Positions 1-5,630 are shown, counted from the stretch's first letter. The stretch: DNA of 6,334 bases from Oscillospiraceae bacterium (GCA_017378975.1 JAFNXT010000106.1:1-6334), one strand, 5' to 3'. Translations and numbers: made by a program. The notes: generated by a model not told the origin, from the letters alone.

Positions 1-3
1 GGT

Positions 4-255
4 ATGAAAAAAGAATACGGAAAACCTGAGATCCTGTTCGACAGCTTCCGGCTGTGCACCACCATCGCGGGGAGCTGTGAGTTCGACACCGACACCAAGT
101 CTCAGGGCAACTGCTACGTGGACTTCGGTGGCTATAAGGTGTTCACCAGCGAAGTGGCAGGCTGTCGGCGTTATGGCATGATCGTGGACAGCGGCGTCTT
201 CAACGGCTACTGCTACCATGTGCCTGTGAACGGGCAGAACGTCTTCAATTCCTGA
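4..255 (+). CDS. Small Cys-rich YxKP/CYH peptide, copy 1 (83 aa), function unknown
   Basis: I do not recognise a characterised family. The 83-residue product opens with MKKEYGKPEI and has a charged, leader-like first third with Y5, K7, P8, I10, F15, R16, L17 and T19. Cysteines lie at 18, 25, 37, 54 and 70. The C-terminus carries NGYCYH (67-72) and ends NVFNS. The second peptide in this window (5224-5481) shares MKxxYxKP, the FRLxT block at 15-19, Ix G at 21-23, CYH and the terminal Phe-x-Ser, so the gene is real and one of a paralogous pair. There is no signal peptide or membrane segment. The ATG lies 3 bases from the window edge, so its ribosome binding site and promoter cannot be seen. It ends in TGA directly against a strong terminator, so it is the last or only gene of its transcript. 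The YxxPx[IV] pattern resembles leader motifs bound by RiPP recognition elements, for example in lasso precursors. That makes a modified peptide precursor possible but unproven. Confidence 0.8.
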   Translation: MKKEYGKPEILFDSFRLCTTIAGSCEFDTDTKSQGNCYVDFGGYKVFTSEVAGCRRYGMIVDSGVFNGYCYHVPVNGQNVFNS

Positions 256-293
256 AAAAAGGGGCCGCACCGGCAACGGTGCGGCTCCTTTTT
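256..293 (+). terminator. Strong intrinsic terminator after peptide gene 1
   Basis: A near-perfect hairpin starts at the base after the TGA stop. The GC arm 261-272 pairs with 277-288 (one G-U pair) around a GCAA tetraloop at 273-276. The flanking A-tract 256-260 pairs with the T-tract 289-293, extending the stem to 17 bp. The T-run makes it an intrinsic terminator on the + strand. The matching A-run on the other side means it could also stop transcription coming from the right. Confidence 0.92.
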
Positions 294-405
294 CGTAGGG
301 GCGGCTCATCGAGCCGCCCTTCGCGCCCCGGAGGGGTGCGCAGATGCATCGCAGGTCCCCGTATCCTTCGGATACGGGAAGGGCGGGTCGATGACCCGCC
401 CCTAC
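294..405. repeat. MITE-like inverted-repeat unit A with nested hairpins (CGTAGGGGCG family)
   Basis: The unit begins CGTAGGGGCGG and ends CCGCCCCTAC, so its ends are inverted repeats of each other. Each end is also its own hairpin: 299-307 pairs with 311-319 around loop ATC, and 381-389 pairs with 393-401 around loop GAT. Inside are two more hairpins: 323-329 with 334-341 (one bulged T), and 358-366 with 370-378 around loop TTC. No reading frame with a ribosome binding site is present. The end sequence recurs at 1983-2117 and, truncated, at 560-575, so this is a dispersed family. Non-autonomous mobile element or structured-RNA repeat are both possible. Confidence 0.75.
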
Positions 406-415
406 TGTCTATCAC

Positions 416-546
416 GCAACCACAAAAGCGATCTTGCGGTCCTTTGTTGCACCCGTAGGCCGGAGGGAGCCATCGCCCGCAAAGCGGGCGATGTGTTTTC
501 GCCCGAAGCGAAAACACCGGCGGGGGCGAGCCCCCGCCCTACGGGT
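416..546. repeat. Hairpin-rich repeat unit B with ACCCGTAGG ends
   Basis: The core 451-546 has inverted ends, ACCCGTAGG and CCTACGGGT. Within it are three consecutive stems. CATCGCCCGC (471-480) pairs with 484-493 around AAA. GTGTTTTCGC (493-502) pairs with 508-517. GGCGGGGGC (519-527) pairs with 530-538. To the left, 416-420 and 425-428 pair imperfectly with 446-450 and 442-445. An 8-bp inverted repeat, ATCACGCA (411-418) and TGCGTGAT (551-558), brackets the whole. The GTAGG ends link it to unit A. No coding potential is apparent. Confidence 0.65.
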
Positions 547-559
547 ACAGTGCGTGATG

Positions 560-575
560 GTAGGGGCGGGTCACC
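560..575. repeat. Truncated end of the CGTAGGGGCG repeat family
   Basis: GTAGGGGCGGGTCA (560-573) matches the reverse complement of the right end of unit A (392-405) and then diverges. No partner end is seen before the promoter at 635, so it looks like a solo or decayed terminus. The rest of the gap, 576-634, holds nothing else I can identify. Confidence 0.55.
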
Positions 576-634
576 GCGTTTTTAGAAGTGCGTCGCATGA
601 TAGGCTATAGGGTGGAGGCTCGATGGGGTCGGGC

Positions 635-663
635 TTGACATCCGGGGACAGAACTGATATAAC
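635..663 (+). promoter_or_regulatory. Sigma-A-type promoter of the NAD salvage operon
   Basis: A perfect -35 TTGACA (635-640) and -10 TATAAC (658-663) are separated by exactly 17 nt. Transcription would start near 670, leaving a leader of only about 20 nt before the ATG at 690. This leaves no room for a riboswitch. It is the best promoter match on the + strand upstream of the operon and marks it as a separate transcript from peptide gene 1. Confidence 0.85.
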
Positions 664-689
664 CAAGGCAGGAAAAGGAGATGGTCCGT

Positions 690-1196
690 ATGAAGAAAAC
701 GCTGATCGTGGTGGATATGCAGAATGATTTCATCCACATGGCTTTGGGGACCCCGGAGGCGGTGAGGATCGTTCCACGGGTCAAAGAGAAGATCCGCCGT
801 TGTCTGGAAGAGGGCTGGGAGATCATCTATACCCGTGACACCCATGGGGAAGACTATCTCCGGACCCCCGAAGGGAGGAAGCTGCCGGTGCCCCACTGCA
901 TCAGGGGGACCGAGGGCTGGCAGATCGCCGAGGGGTTGTATGTGGAAGGGTGTAAGATCATCGACAAGCCGGATTTTGGCTGGCCCCATTGGCAGGAAGA
1001 GGATCTTCAGGCGGTGGAGCTGATCGGTCTTTGCACCGATATCTGTGTGGTCTCCAATGCCCTGATCATCAAGGCCACCTTCCCGGAGGCTGTGGTCTCG
1101 GTGGATGCGAGCTGCTGTGCCGGTGTGACCCCGGCCACCCATGAGGCGGCGCTGACCACCATGGCCATGTGCCAGATCGATATCATCAAGAACTGA
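690..1196 (+). CDS. pncA: Isochorismatase-fold cysteine hydrolase, probable nicotinamidase (PncA-like)
   Basis: This is a 168-residue cytoplasmic hydrolase of the isochorismatase superfamily. The expected reaction is deamidation of nicotinamide to nicotinate plus ammonia. The catalytic triad is visible: D9 in VVDMQNDF, K93 in IDKPDF, and C119 in GLCTDICV. D50 and H52 (RDTH) and H69 (PHC) match the metal-ligand pattern of nicotinamidases, and GTEGW (73-77) follows. The length is slightly short of typical PncA (about 180-210). I chose ATG 690 because AGGAG (676-680) sits 9 nt before it. The in-frame ATG 681 directly abuts that AGGAG and would add only MVR. A clear promoter lies at 635-663, and the NAD synthetase gene follows after 15 nt, so the two are co-transcribed. 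That neighbour is the main reason to prefer nicotinamidase over other isochorismatase-like activities. The family call is firm; the substrate is inferred. Confidence 0.87.
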   Translation: MKKTLIVVDMQNDFIHMALGTPEAVRIVPRVKEKIRRCLEEGWEIIYTRDTHGEDYLRTPEGRKLPVPHCIRGTEGWQIAEGLYVEGCKIIDKPDFGWPHWQEEDLQAVELIGLCTDICVVSNALIIKATFPEAVVSVDASCCAGVTPATHEAALTTMAMCQIDIIKN

Positions 1197-1211
1197 CAGG
1201 AGGACATGATC

Positions 1212-1943
1212 ATGTTCGATGCGAAAAAAGTGAAGGACGCTTGCGTCCAGTGGATCCGGGATTTCTTCGAGACCAACGGTCCCGGCTGTAATGCTGTGGT
1301 GGGCATCTCCGGTGGTAAGGACAGCTCCATCGCCGCCGCTCTGTGCGTGGAGGCATTGGGCAAGGACCGGGTGATCGGCGTGCTGATGCCTCAGGGCGTC
1401 CAGCATGACATCGACATGGCGTATCTGCTGGTGGAGCATCTGGGGATCCGTCATTATGAGGTCAACATCAAGGATACGGTGGATGCCATCCTGAAGGCGT
1501 TCCCGGAGGATCTGGAGCTGTCTGCCCAGTCCCGGATCAATCTGCCGCCCCGGATCCGGATGTCCACCCTGTACGCCATCAGCCAGTCTCTCAACGGCCG
1601 TGTGGTGAACACCTGCAACCTGTCCGAGGATTGGGTGGGCTACTCCACCCGTTACGGTGACGCCGCCGGTGACTTCTCTCCCATGTCCCATCTGACGGTG
1701 ACGGAGCTGAAGGAGATCGGACGGGTGCTGGGTCTGCCGGATGTGCTGGTGGACAAGACCCCCATCGACGGCCTGTGCGGCAAGACCGACGAAGAGAATC
1801 TGGGCTTCACCTATGCGGAGCTGGATGTGTATATCCGCACCGGCGTGATCGAAGATCCTGAGAAGAAGGCCCTGATCGACCGCAAGCATGCGGCGAACCT
1901 CTTCAAGCTCCAGCTGATGCCCAGCTTCGACCCCGGCATTTGA
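1212..1943 (+). CDS. nadE: Ammonia-dependent NAD(+) synthetase
   Basis: The 243-residue product catalyses the last NAD step: nicotinate adenine dinucleotide plus ATP and ammonia gives NAD, AMP and pyrophosphate. The N-type ATP pyrophosphatase P-loop is SGGKDSS (33-39). Further family blocks follow in order: LPPRIRMSTLYAIS (111-124), NLSED (136-140), GYSTRYGDAAGDFSP (143-157), the DKTPIDGL substrate-loop region (181-188), and the C-terminal RKHAANLFK (224-232). There is no nitrilase-like glutaminase domain, so it must use free ammonia or a separate amidotransferase. At 243 residues it is a little shorter than well-studied enzymes (about 275). AGGAGG (1198-1203) is 8 nt before ATG 1212. ATG 1206 is only 2 nt away and is less likely. 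It lies 15 nt after the nicotinamidase-like gene in one operon, which itself releases ammonia and nicotinate. Transcription probably ends at the hairpin at 2144-2173. Confidence 0.94.
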   Translation: MFDAKKVKDACVQWIRDFFETNGPGCNAVVGISGGKDSSIAAALCVEALGKDRVIGVLMPQGVQHDIDMAYLLVEHLGIRHYEVNIKDTVDAILKAFPEDLELSAQSRINLPPRIRMSTLYAISQSLNGRVVNTCNLSEDWVGYSTRYGDAAGDFSPMSHLTVTELKEIGRVLGLPDVLVDKTPIDGLCGKTDEENLGFTYAELDVYIRTGVIEDPEKKALIDRKHAANLFKLQLMPSFDPGI

Positions 1944-1982
1944 GACATATGGAATAAACGGGCGTGTTGCATCATGCGACAA

Positions 1983-2117
1983 CGTAGGGGCGAGCATCGC
2001 TCGTCCGGTGCTCATGCATCGCATGAGCACATCGCCGAAGGCGAAATACAGCCTGTTTGACGAAAATGCCTCTGATCCGGTCGGATCAGAGGCGGACGAC
2101 CGATGGTCGCCCCTACG
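1983..2117. repeat. MITE-like inverted-repeat element C (CGTAGGGGCG family, 135 bp)
   Basis: The element begins CGTAGGGGCGAGCATCGC and ends GCGATGG-type complement CGCCCCTACG, giving imperfect terminal inverted repeats of about 25 bp. It is a chain of hairpins. 1988-1995 pairs with 1999-2006 around loop ATC. 2008-2017 pairs perfectly with 2021-2030 around ATC. 2032-2036 pairs with 2040-2044 around GAA. 2068-2078 pairs perfectly with 2083-2093. 2094-2101 pairs with 2105-2112 around GAT with one mismatch. It shares end sequence and layout with unit A (294-405) while the stem bases differ. There is no transposase and no obvious short target duplication right at its borders. Confidence 0.75.
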
Positions 2118-2139
2118 CCGCAGTCCGTCATACGATATC

Positions 2140-2180
2140 AAAAGGGAGTGTTGCATCATTTTGCAACACTCCCGTCTTTT
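2140..2180. terminator. Bidirectional terminator between nadE and the convergent GH20 gene
   Basis: A perfect 12-bp stem, GGGAGTGTTGCA (2144-2155) with 2162-2173, closes a 6-nt loop. On the + strand it is followed by GTCTTTTGTTATTTT. On the - strand it is followed by TTTTGATAT, so it can end both the nadE transcript (+) and the GH20 transcript (-, stop codon at 2195-2197). Confidence 0.85.
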
Positions 2181-2194
2181 GTTATTTTGGGATA

Positions 2195-5074
2195 TCAGTC
2201 CACCGTCACGGGGATGGTGCGTTCGTTGGTGCCGTCGGTGAGGGTGTAGGTATAGGTGCCGGGGGCAGGGGCGGTGAAGGAGACCATCCAGCGCTTCACG
2301 GTCTGGCCGTCCAGCTCCTGGACTTCACCGGAGCAGGTGTCGGGGGCGACCGTCTGGCCGTCACAGGTGACGGTGAGGGCGGCGGCATCGGGACCGGTGG
2401 TCACATAGAAGACCACGGTCTTGCCGGCCTGGAAGCTGTCATGGAGAGTCTCCACCACCAGCTGGGAGGTGCCGGGAGCGGTGGTGACCAGCGCCGCGTG
2501 GGCCCGCTCCAGAGCGTCCACCAGCGCGTCGATCTGGCTCTGACGGGTGCCGGGGGCGATGGAGAAGTCTTTGGCGGCTTCCAGCGCCTTCTGGTAAGCG
2601 TTCCAGGAGGCCGGGGTGTAGTAGTCCTTGGAGGGCTGGGTCACGGCGTTCCGGATCAGGGTCTGCAGATGGCTGTCATCCACGCTGGAGACGTAGCGCA
2701 CATGGACCGTGGTGTCGCTGATGGCAGGGACCGTCAGGTAGCCACTGCTGTTGCCGGAGCTCAGAGGGCGGAAGGTGCCCACGTCAGACGAATGGAACAC
2801 GTGTCCGGCGAAGCCTGCCAGATAGATCTCGCAGGTACCATGGCTCGTATCCATGTCGAAGGTCTGGGACACATTGCCGTCGGGGAGCTGGTGCTCCACG
2901 GTGATGGTGAAGGTCAGGGGCATCAGGTCGGACTTGGCACGCTCCAGCGCGCCGATCACATCACGCATCTGGGCTTCGGTGGTCCGGGGGTCATCGTATG
3001 CGGCCTGTACGGCGGCATAGGCGTTCTCATAGATGTGGTAGCTGGCCTGAGTGTACATCTCCGGAGAGAGCTTGCCTGCCAGCGCGGCGGCCAGCGTGTC
3101 CCGGTCGGCCAGAGCCACAGGCTCGGTGGCGGCGGCATAGACAGGGGCGGCGGAGCAGGTGTCCAGACCGCTTCCGTCCTTACCGATGCCGGGGAAGACC
3201 TTGATCTTGTCCCGGACGGCGGTGAAGTTTGCGAAGGTCACGGTGCTGTTGACGTCCCAGTTCCACATTTTGATGGCGTTGGACCACATACGGTCCTTCA
3301 GGCTCACGTACAGGTGGTCGTTGTCACAGCTCCAGAAGCCGTTCCAGATCTCGGATTCCGTGGAGAGCATGGGATTGTCGGACCAGATCAGGAAGTAGCC
3401 GCCGGACAGGTCCTTGGCAGCCACCTTCATGGAAGCGGAGTTATACTTGCCACGGGCGGTGAAATCGTTGGGAGCCCAGTTGTTATAGACGATGTCTTCG
3501 GTGCCGTAGCCCATGGTCCAGCTATAGTTGCTGGGACAGCGGCAGTCCGGGTGGGAATTGGACTTGTGATAAGCCATGGCGAAATAGGTGTGGTTGCTGA
3601 TGCAGTTGTAGAGGGGGCGGTCCCCGTCGAAGTAGTAGACGTCTTTGCTGGTGGTGGAGCCGCCGGTGCCGGAGTTGTAGCTGGAGGACCAGTACATGAT
3701 CTCCAGATTATCGGCGAAGCTGCTCAGGGGATAGTCGGAGGCATGGGAGGTATGACCGATGAAGTCGTTGTAGGCCCGGCAGGTGTAGCCCAGACCGTTC
3801 AGATGGGCGTTGAGCTCATTGATATAGCTGACGAAGTCACCGTAGCCGAACTGGAACGAGTAGCCGGAGGCCAGCGTGTCGGAGAGGACCACCTCATCGG
3901 CACAGATGCTGAAATCCGTGGAGCCGGAGTACTCCTTGAAGAAGGTGGCGATGTCGGTGTACAGTTCGAAAACGAAGGCCTTCGCCTGAGCGTTTTTGAT
4001 GTTCACTGCCTTGAAATAGGGCTTGTTCCGGATGGGAGTGATGTTGGCGCTTTTCGCGTTGGTGTAGTTGATCACGCCCTGGATGTCCTTGGCGGCGTAG
4101 GTCTTGCCGTCCTTACGGGAGTAGAAGGTGTAGTCGGTGTTCTTCAGGTAGTTGTCTTCGTACTTCCAGTTCAGGTAGTCCATATGACCGGGGCTGTCGA
4201 AGGAGGGGATCACGCTGATCTGATATTTCTTCGCGGTCTTCAGGATCTCGATCATCTCGGCGGTGGACAGGTGCCAGTCCTTGTGGACATCCGTTTGGAC
4301 CACGCCGCCGGGGGAGAAGATACCGATGTAGTAAGCGTTCTCGGAGCCGCAGATCCAGGAGAAGTCATTGGCAGGCTGGAAGCTGCCCTTATAGTAGGCA
4401 GGATCCCAGATGTCCATACGGATGCCGGAGTCCTCGGCCAGATGGAGCTGGAGCGTGTTGTAGCCCATCCATGCCATCTGGCGGATGAAGTTGCAGATCC
4501 ATTCCTTGGAGTAATACTTCCGGGCCATATCCAGCATCACCGTGCGCTCGGTGGTATCGGGGACATCCACGGAGGTGAAGCCCTGGATCTTGCTGTTGCC
4601 GCCGGTCATGAAGTGCTTCAGCAGGGCGTTCAGACCGTAGAGCACGCCACGGGCATCCTGCGCGGTGACGCTGGTGTAGGCTCCCACGTCCAGCCGGTAG
4701 CCCTCGGCACCCACGCCGGAGGCCGGATCCAGCCGGATCAGGATATCGCCGGACTGGACCAGATCCGCTTTGCCCCAGACGATGGGCATCACGTCGTTAT
4801 TAGGGTAGCCCGCGGCGGCGAACTGCTGCTGGGCCAACTGGACCAGCTCCACCAGTGCCGGGTCGGGGGCGGTGGATCCGCTGGGGATGAAGAACCGGCT
4901 GTTGCCGTCCAGCGTGAAGCTGCCGGAGCCGGGCGTATAGGAATCGGTGAGCTTACCGAAGCTGCTGGTGTCTGCGGCGCGGCCCGGGAGCAGGAAGAAG
5001 GCCCCCGCGAGCAATGCCACGACCAGTACCAGCGCGCAGATCCGGAGCCAATGCCGGCTAGATTGTCTTTCCAT
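2195..5074 (-). CDS. Secreted GH20 beta-N-acetylhexosaminidase-like enzyme with FIVAR repeats (959 aa)
   Basis: This is an extracellular glycosidase expected to release terminal N-acetylhexosamine units, or lacto-N-biose, from glycans by substrate-assisted catalysis. A signal peptide spans residues 1 to about 34 (RHWLR, hydrophobic 13-29, GRAADT cleavage region). Residues 50-175 look like the GH20b accessory domain. The TIM barrel runs from about 177 to 625 with MLDMARKYYS (180-189), LQLHLAEDSG (208-217), IPSFDSPGHMDY (289-300), and the catalytic pair D393-E394 in SICADEVV. Two helical FIVAR-type repeats lie at about 656-713 and 802-863, separated by a beta-rich domain (720-795). An Ig-like domain ends the protein (870-959). 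No LPxTG, dockerin or S-layer motif is seen, so it is probably released or held by the modular C-terminus. AGGAGG (5084-5089) lies 9 nt before the ATG, which rules out longer upstream starts. Lacto-N-biosidase-like specificity is possible but cannot be settled from sequence reading alone. Confidence 0.92.
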   Translation of the reverse strand: MERQSSRHWLRICALVLVVALLAGAFFLLPGRAADTSSFGKLTDSYTPGSGSFTLDGNSRFFIPSGSTAPDPALVELVQLAQQQFAAAGYPNNDVMPIVWGKADLVQSGDILIRLDPASGVGAEGYRLDVGAYTSVTAQDARGVLYGLNALLKHFMTGGNSKIQGFTSVDVPDTTERTVMLDMARKYYSKEWICNFIRQMAWMGYNTLQLHLAEDSGIRMDIWDPAYYKGSFQPANDFSWICGSENAYYIGIFSPGGVVQTDVHKDWHLSTAEMIEILKTAKKYQISVIPSFDSPGHMDYLNWKYEDNYLKNTDYTFYSRKDGKTYAAKDIQGVINYTNAKSANITPIRNKPYFKAVNIKNAQAKAFVFELYTDIATFFKEYSGSTDFSICADEVVLSDTLASGYSFQFGYGDFVSYINELNAHLNGLGYTCRAYNDFIGHTSHASDYPLSSFADNLEIMYWSSSYNSGTGGSTTSKDVYYFDGDRPLYNCISNHTYFAMAYHKSNSHPDCRCPSNYSWTMGYGTEDIVYNNWAPNDFTARGKYNSASMKVAAKDLSGGYFLIWSDNPMLSTESEIWNGFWSCDNDHLYVSLKDRMWSNAIKMWNWDVNSTVTFANFTAVRDKIKVFPGIGKDGSGLDTCSAAPVYAAATEPVALADRDTLAAALAGKLSPEMYTQASYHIYENAYAAVQAAYDDPRTTEAQMRDVIGALERAKSDLMPLTFTITVEHQLPDGNVSQTFDMDTSHGTCEIYLAGFAGHVFHSSDVGTFRPLSSGNSSGYLTVPAISDTTVHVRYVSSVDDSHLQTLIRNAVTQPSKDYYTPASWNAYQKALEAAKDFSIAPGTRQSQIDALVDALERAHAALVTTAPGTSQLVVETLHDSFQAGKTVVFYVTTGPDAAALTVTCDGQTVAPDTCSGEVQELDGQTVKRWMVSFTAPAPGTYTYTLTDGTNERTIPVTVD

Positions 5075-5111
5075 ATCGATACGCCTCCTGTGAGTATACA
5101 TATACATAATA

Positions 5112-5140
5112 ATTATAAGGGAACGGTCCCGGCGATACAA
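5112..5140 (-). promoter_or_regulatory. Sigma-A-type promoter of the GH20 gene
   Basis: On the - strand, -35 TTGTAT (5135-5140) and a consensus -10 TATAAT (5112-5117) are 17 nt apart. Transcription would begin near 5105, about 30 nt before the ATG at 5074. The spacer contains the interrupted palindrome GGGACCGTTCCC (5119-5130), a possible operator, which is inference only. Confidence 0.82.
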
Positions 5141-5186
5141 TTGGCAAAAAGTACAAAGTTCCGGGCGCGATCTTGTGGACAATACG

Positions 5187-5215
5187 TAAAACAGCTCCCC
5201 ATAATAGGGAGCTGT
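5187..5215 (-). terminator. Probable terminator of peptide gene 2
   Basis: A perfect 9-bp stem, 5191-5199 with 5207-5215, and a 7-nt loop lie just past the peptide's stop codon (5224-5226). On the - strand the stem is followed by TTTTACGTATT (the first T pairs within the stem). The T-run is short, so some read-through into the GH20 gene is conceivable. Confidence 0.65.
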
Positions 5216-5223
5216 GGTGGGGT

Positions 5224-5481
5224 TCAGGAGGAGAAGGTGGCGTTGGCGTTGGTATGGTAACAGATGCCGTCCTTGGATTGGCCGCCCTGCATCACATTGA
5301 GGCAGTGACCGGCGGTGAACCACATGCCCACGGCCAGACCACGCATCTCGGTGGGGGCATCAGGGTCGTTGTAGACACACGCACTGTCCAGGAAGCCGAT
5401 CTTGGTGATACAGCCGGAGATCGCGGTGCTGAGTCGGAACTGCTCCACGGCAACACCGGGCTTCTCATATTTCATCTTCAT
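5224..5481 (-). CDS. Small Cys-rich YxKP/CYH peptide, copy 2 (85 aa), function unknown
   Basis: This is a paralogue of the peptide at 4-255. The 85-residue product begins MKMKYEKPGV, with Y5, K7, P8, V10, F15, R16, L17 and T19 at the same positions as in copy 1. Cysteines are at 24, 35, 60 and 74, four against five in copy 1. The last third has DGICYH (71-76) and the tail ends FSS. The middle is diverged in sequence and spacing, while the two ends are conserved. This suggests a recognition N-terminus and a functional C-terminus. It has no signal peptide or membrane span. ATG 5481 is chosen because AGAAGG lies 9 nt upstream and because this aligns both paralogues from residue 1; the in-frame ATG at 5523 has neither support. 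It has its own promoter (5538-5566) and a probable terminator, so it is monocistronic. RiPP precursor is one possible role, but no maturation gene is in view. Confidence 0.82.
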   Translation of the reverse strand: MKMKYEKPGVAVEQFRLSTAISGCITKIGFLDSACVYNDPDAPTEMRGLAVGMWFTAGHCLNVMQGGQSKDGICYHTNANATFSS

Positions 5482-5537
5482 GGGTGCTGACCTTCTTTCT
5501 GAGGCTGTCTTTGGATGGTGCATACTTTCAGAAGTCC

Positions 5538-5566
5538 ATTATATATGGATCGTTCGAAAAAAGCAA
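5538..5566 (-). promoter_or_regulatory. Sigma-A-type promoter of peptide gene 2
   Basis: On the - strand, -35 TTGCTT (5561-5566) and a consensus -10 TATAAT (5538-5543) are 17 nt apart. The -10 is embedded in the inverted repeat TCCAT-TATAT-ATGGA (5536-5550). Upstream, on the same strand, two A6 tracts begin 12 nt apart (within 5592-5609), which may act as an UP element or bend. Confidence 0.8.
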
Positions 5567-5630
5567 GAGAGATTTTCATAAAGATGTGCTGTTTTTTGTT
5601 AGATTTTTTGTGATCCTGAATAAAAACAGG

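Noticed and set aside
4..255. Lasso peptide precursor with certainty
   Set aside because: The YxxPx[IV] motif is similar, but the spacing to Phe differs by one residue, the Gly is missing, the peptide is long, and no lasso cyclase or protease gene is in the window. It is kept only as a hypothesis.
294..575. CRISPR array
   Set aside because: The repeats are palindromic units of different length and sequence with no regular repeat-spacer periodicity.
664..689. NAD-sensing riboswitch before the pncA-nadE operon
   Set aside because: The predicted leader is only about 20 nt and contains just the ribosome binding site.
582..2159. A 525-codon open frame on the - strand opposite the NAD operon
   Set aside because: It is antisense to two genes with full catalytic motifs, is His/Asp/Leu-rich without domain character, and starts in the terminator hairpin.
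2057..5260. A 1067-codon open frame on the + strand opposite the GH20 gene
   Set aside because: It is antisense to a clear signal-peptide-bearing GH20 enzyme, consists of low-complexity Gly/Val/His-rich sequence, has no ribosome binding site, and starts inside a repeat element. It is a by-product of high-GC codon use.
5075..5323. Upstream extension of the GH20 gene to an ATG at 5323
   Set aside because: It would run through the promoter, the peptide terminator and part of peptide gene 2, and it would bury the signal peptide. AGGAGG 9 nt before 5074 fixes the start.
5173..5490. A 105-codon + strand frame over peptide gene 2
   Set aside because: It is the antisense shadow of the peptide gene. 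It has no ribosome binding site and would cross a terminator hairpin.
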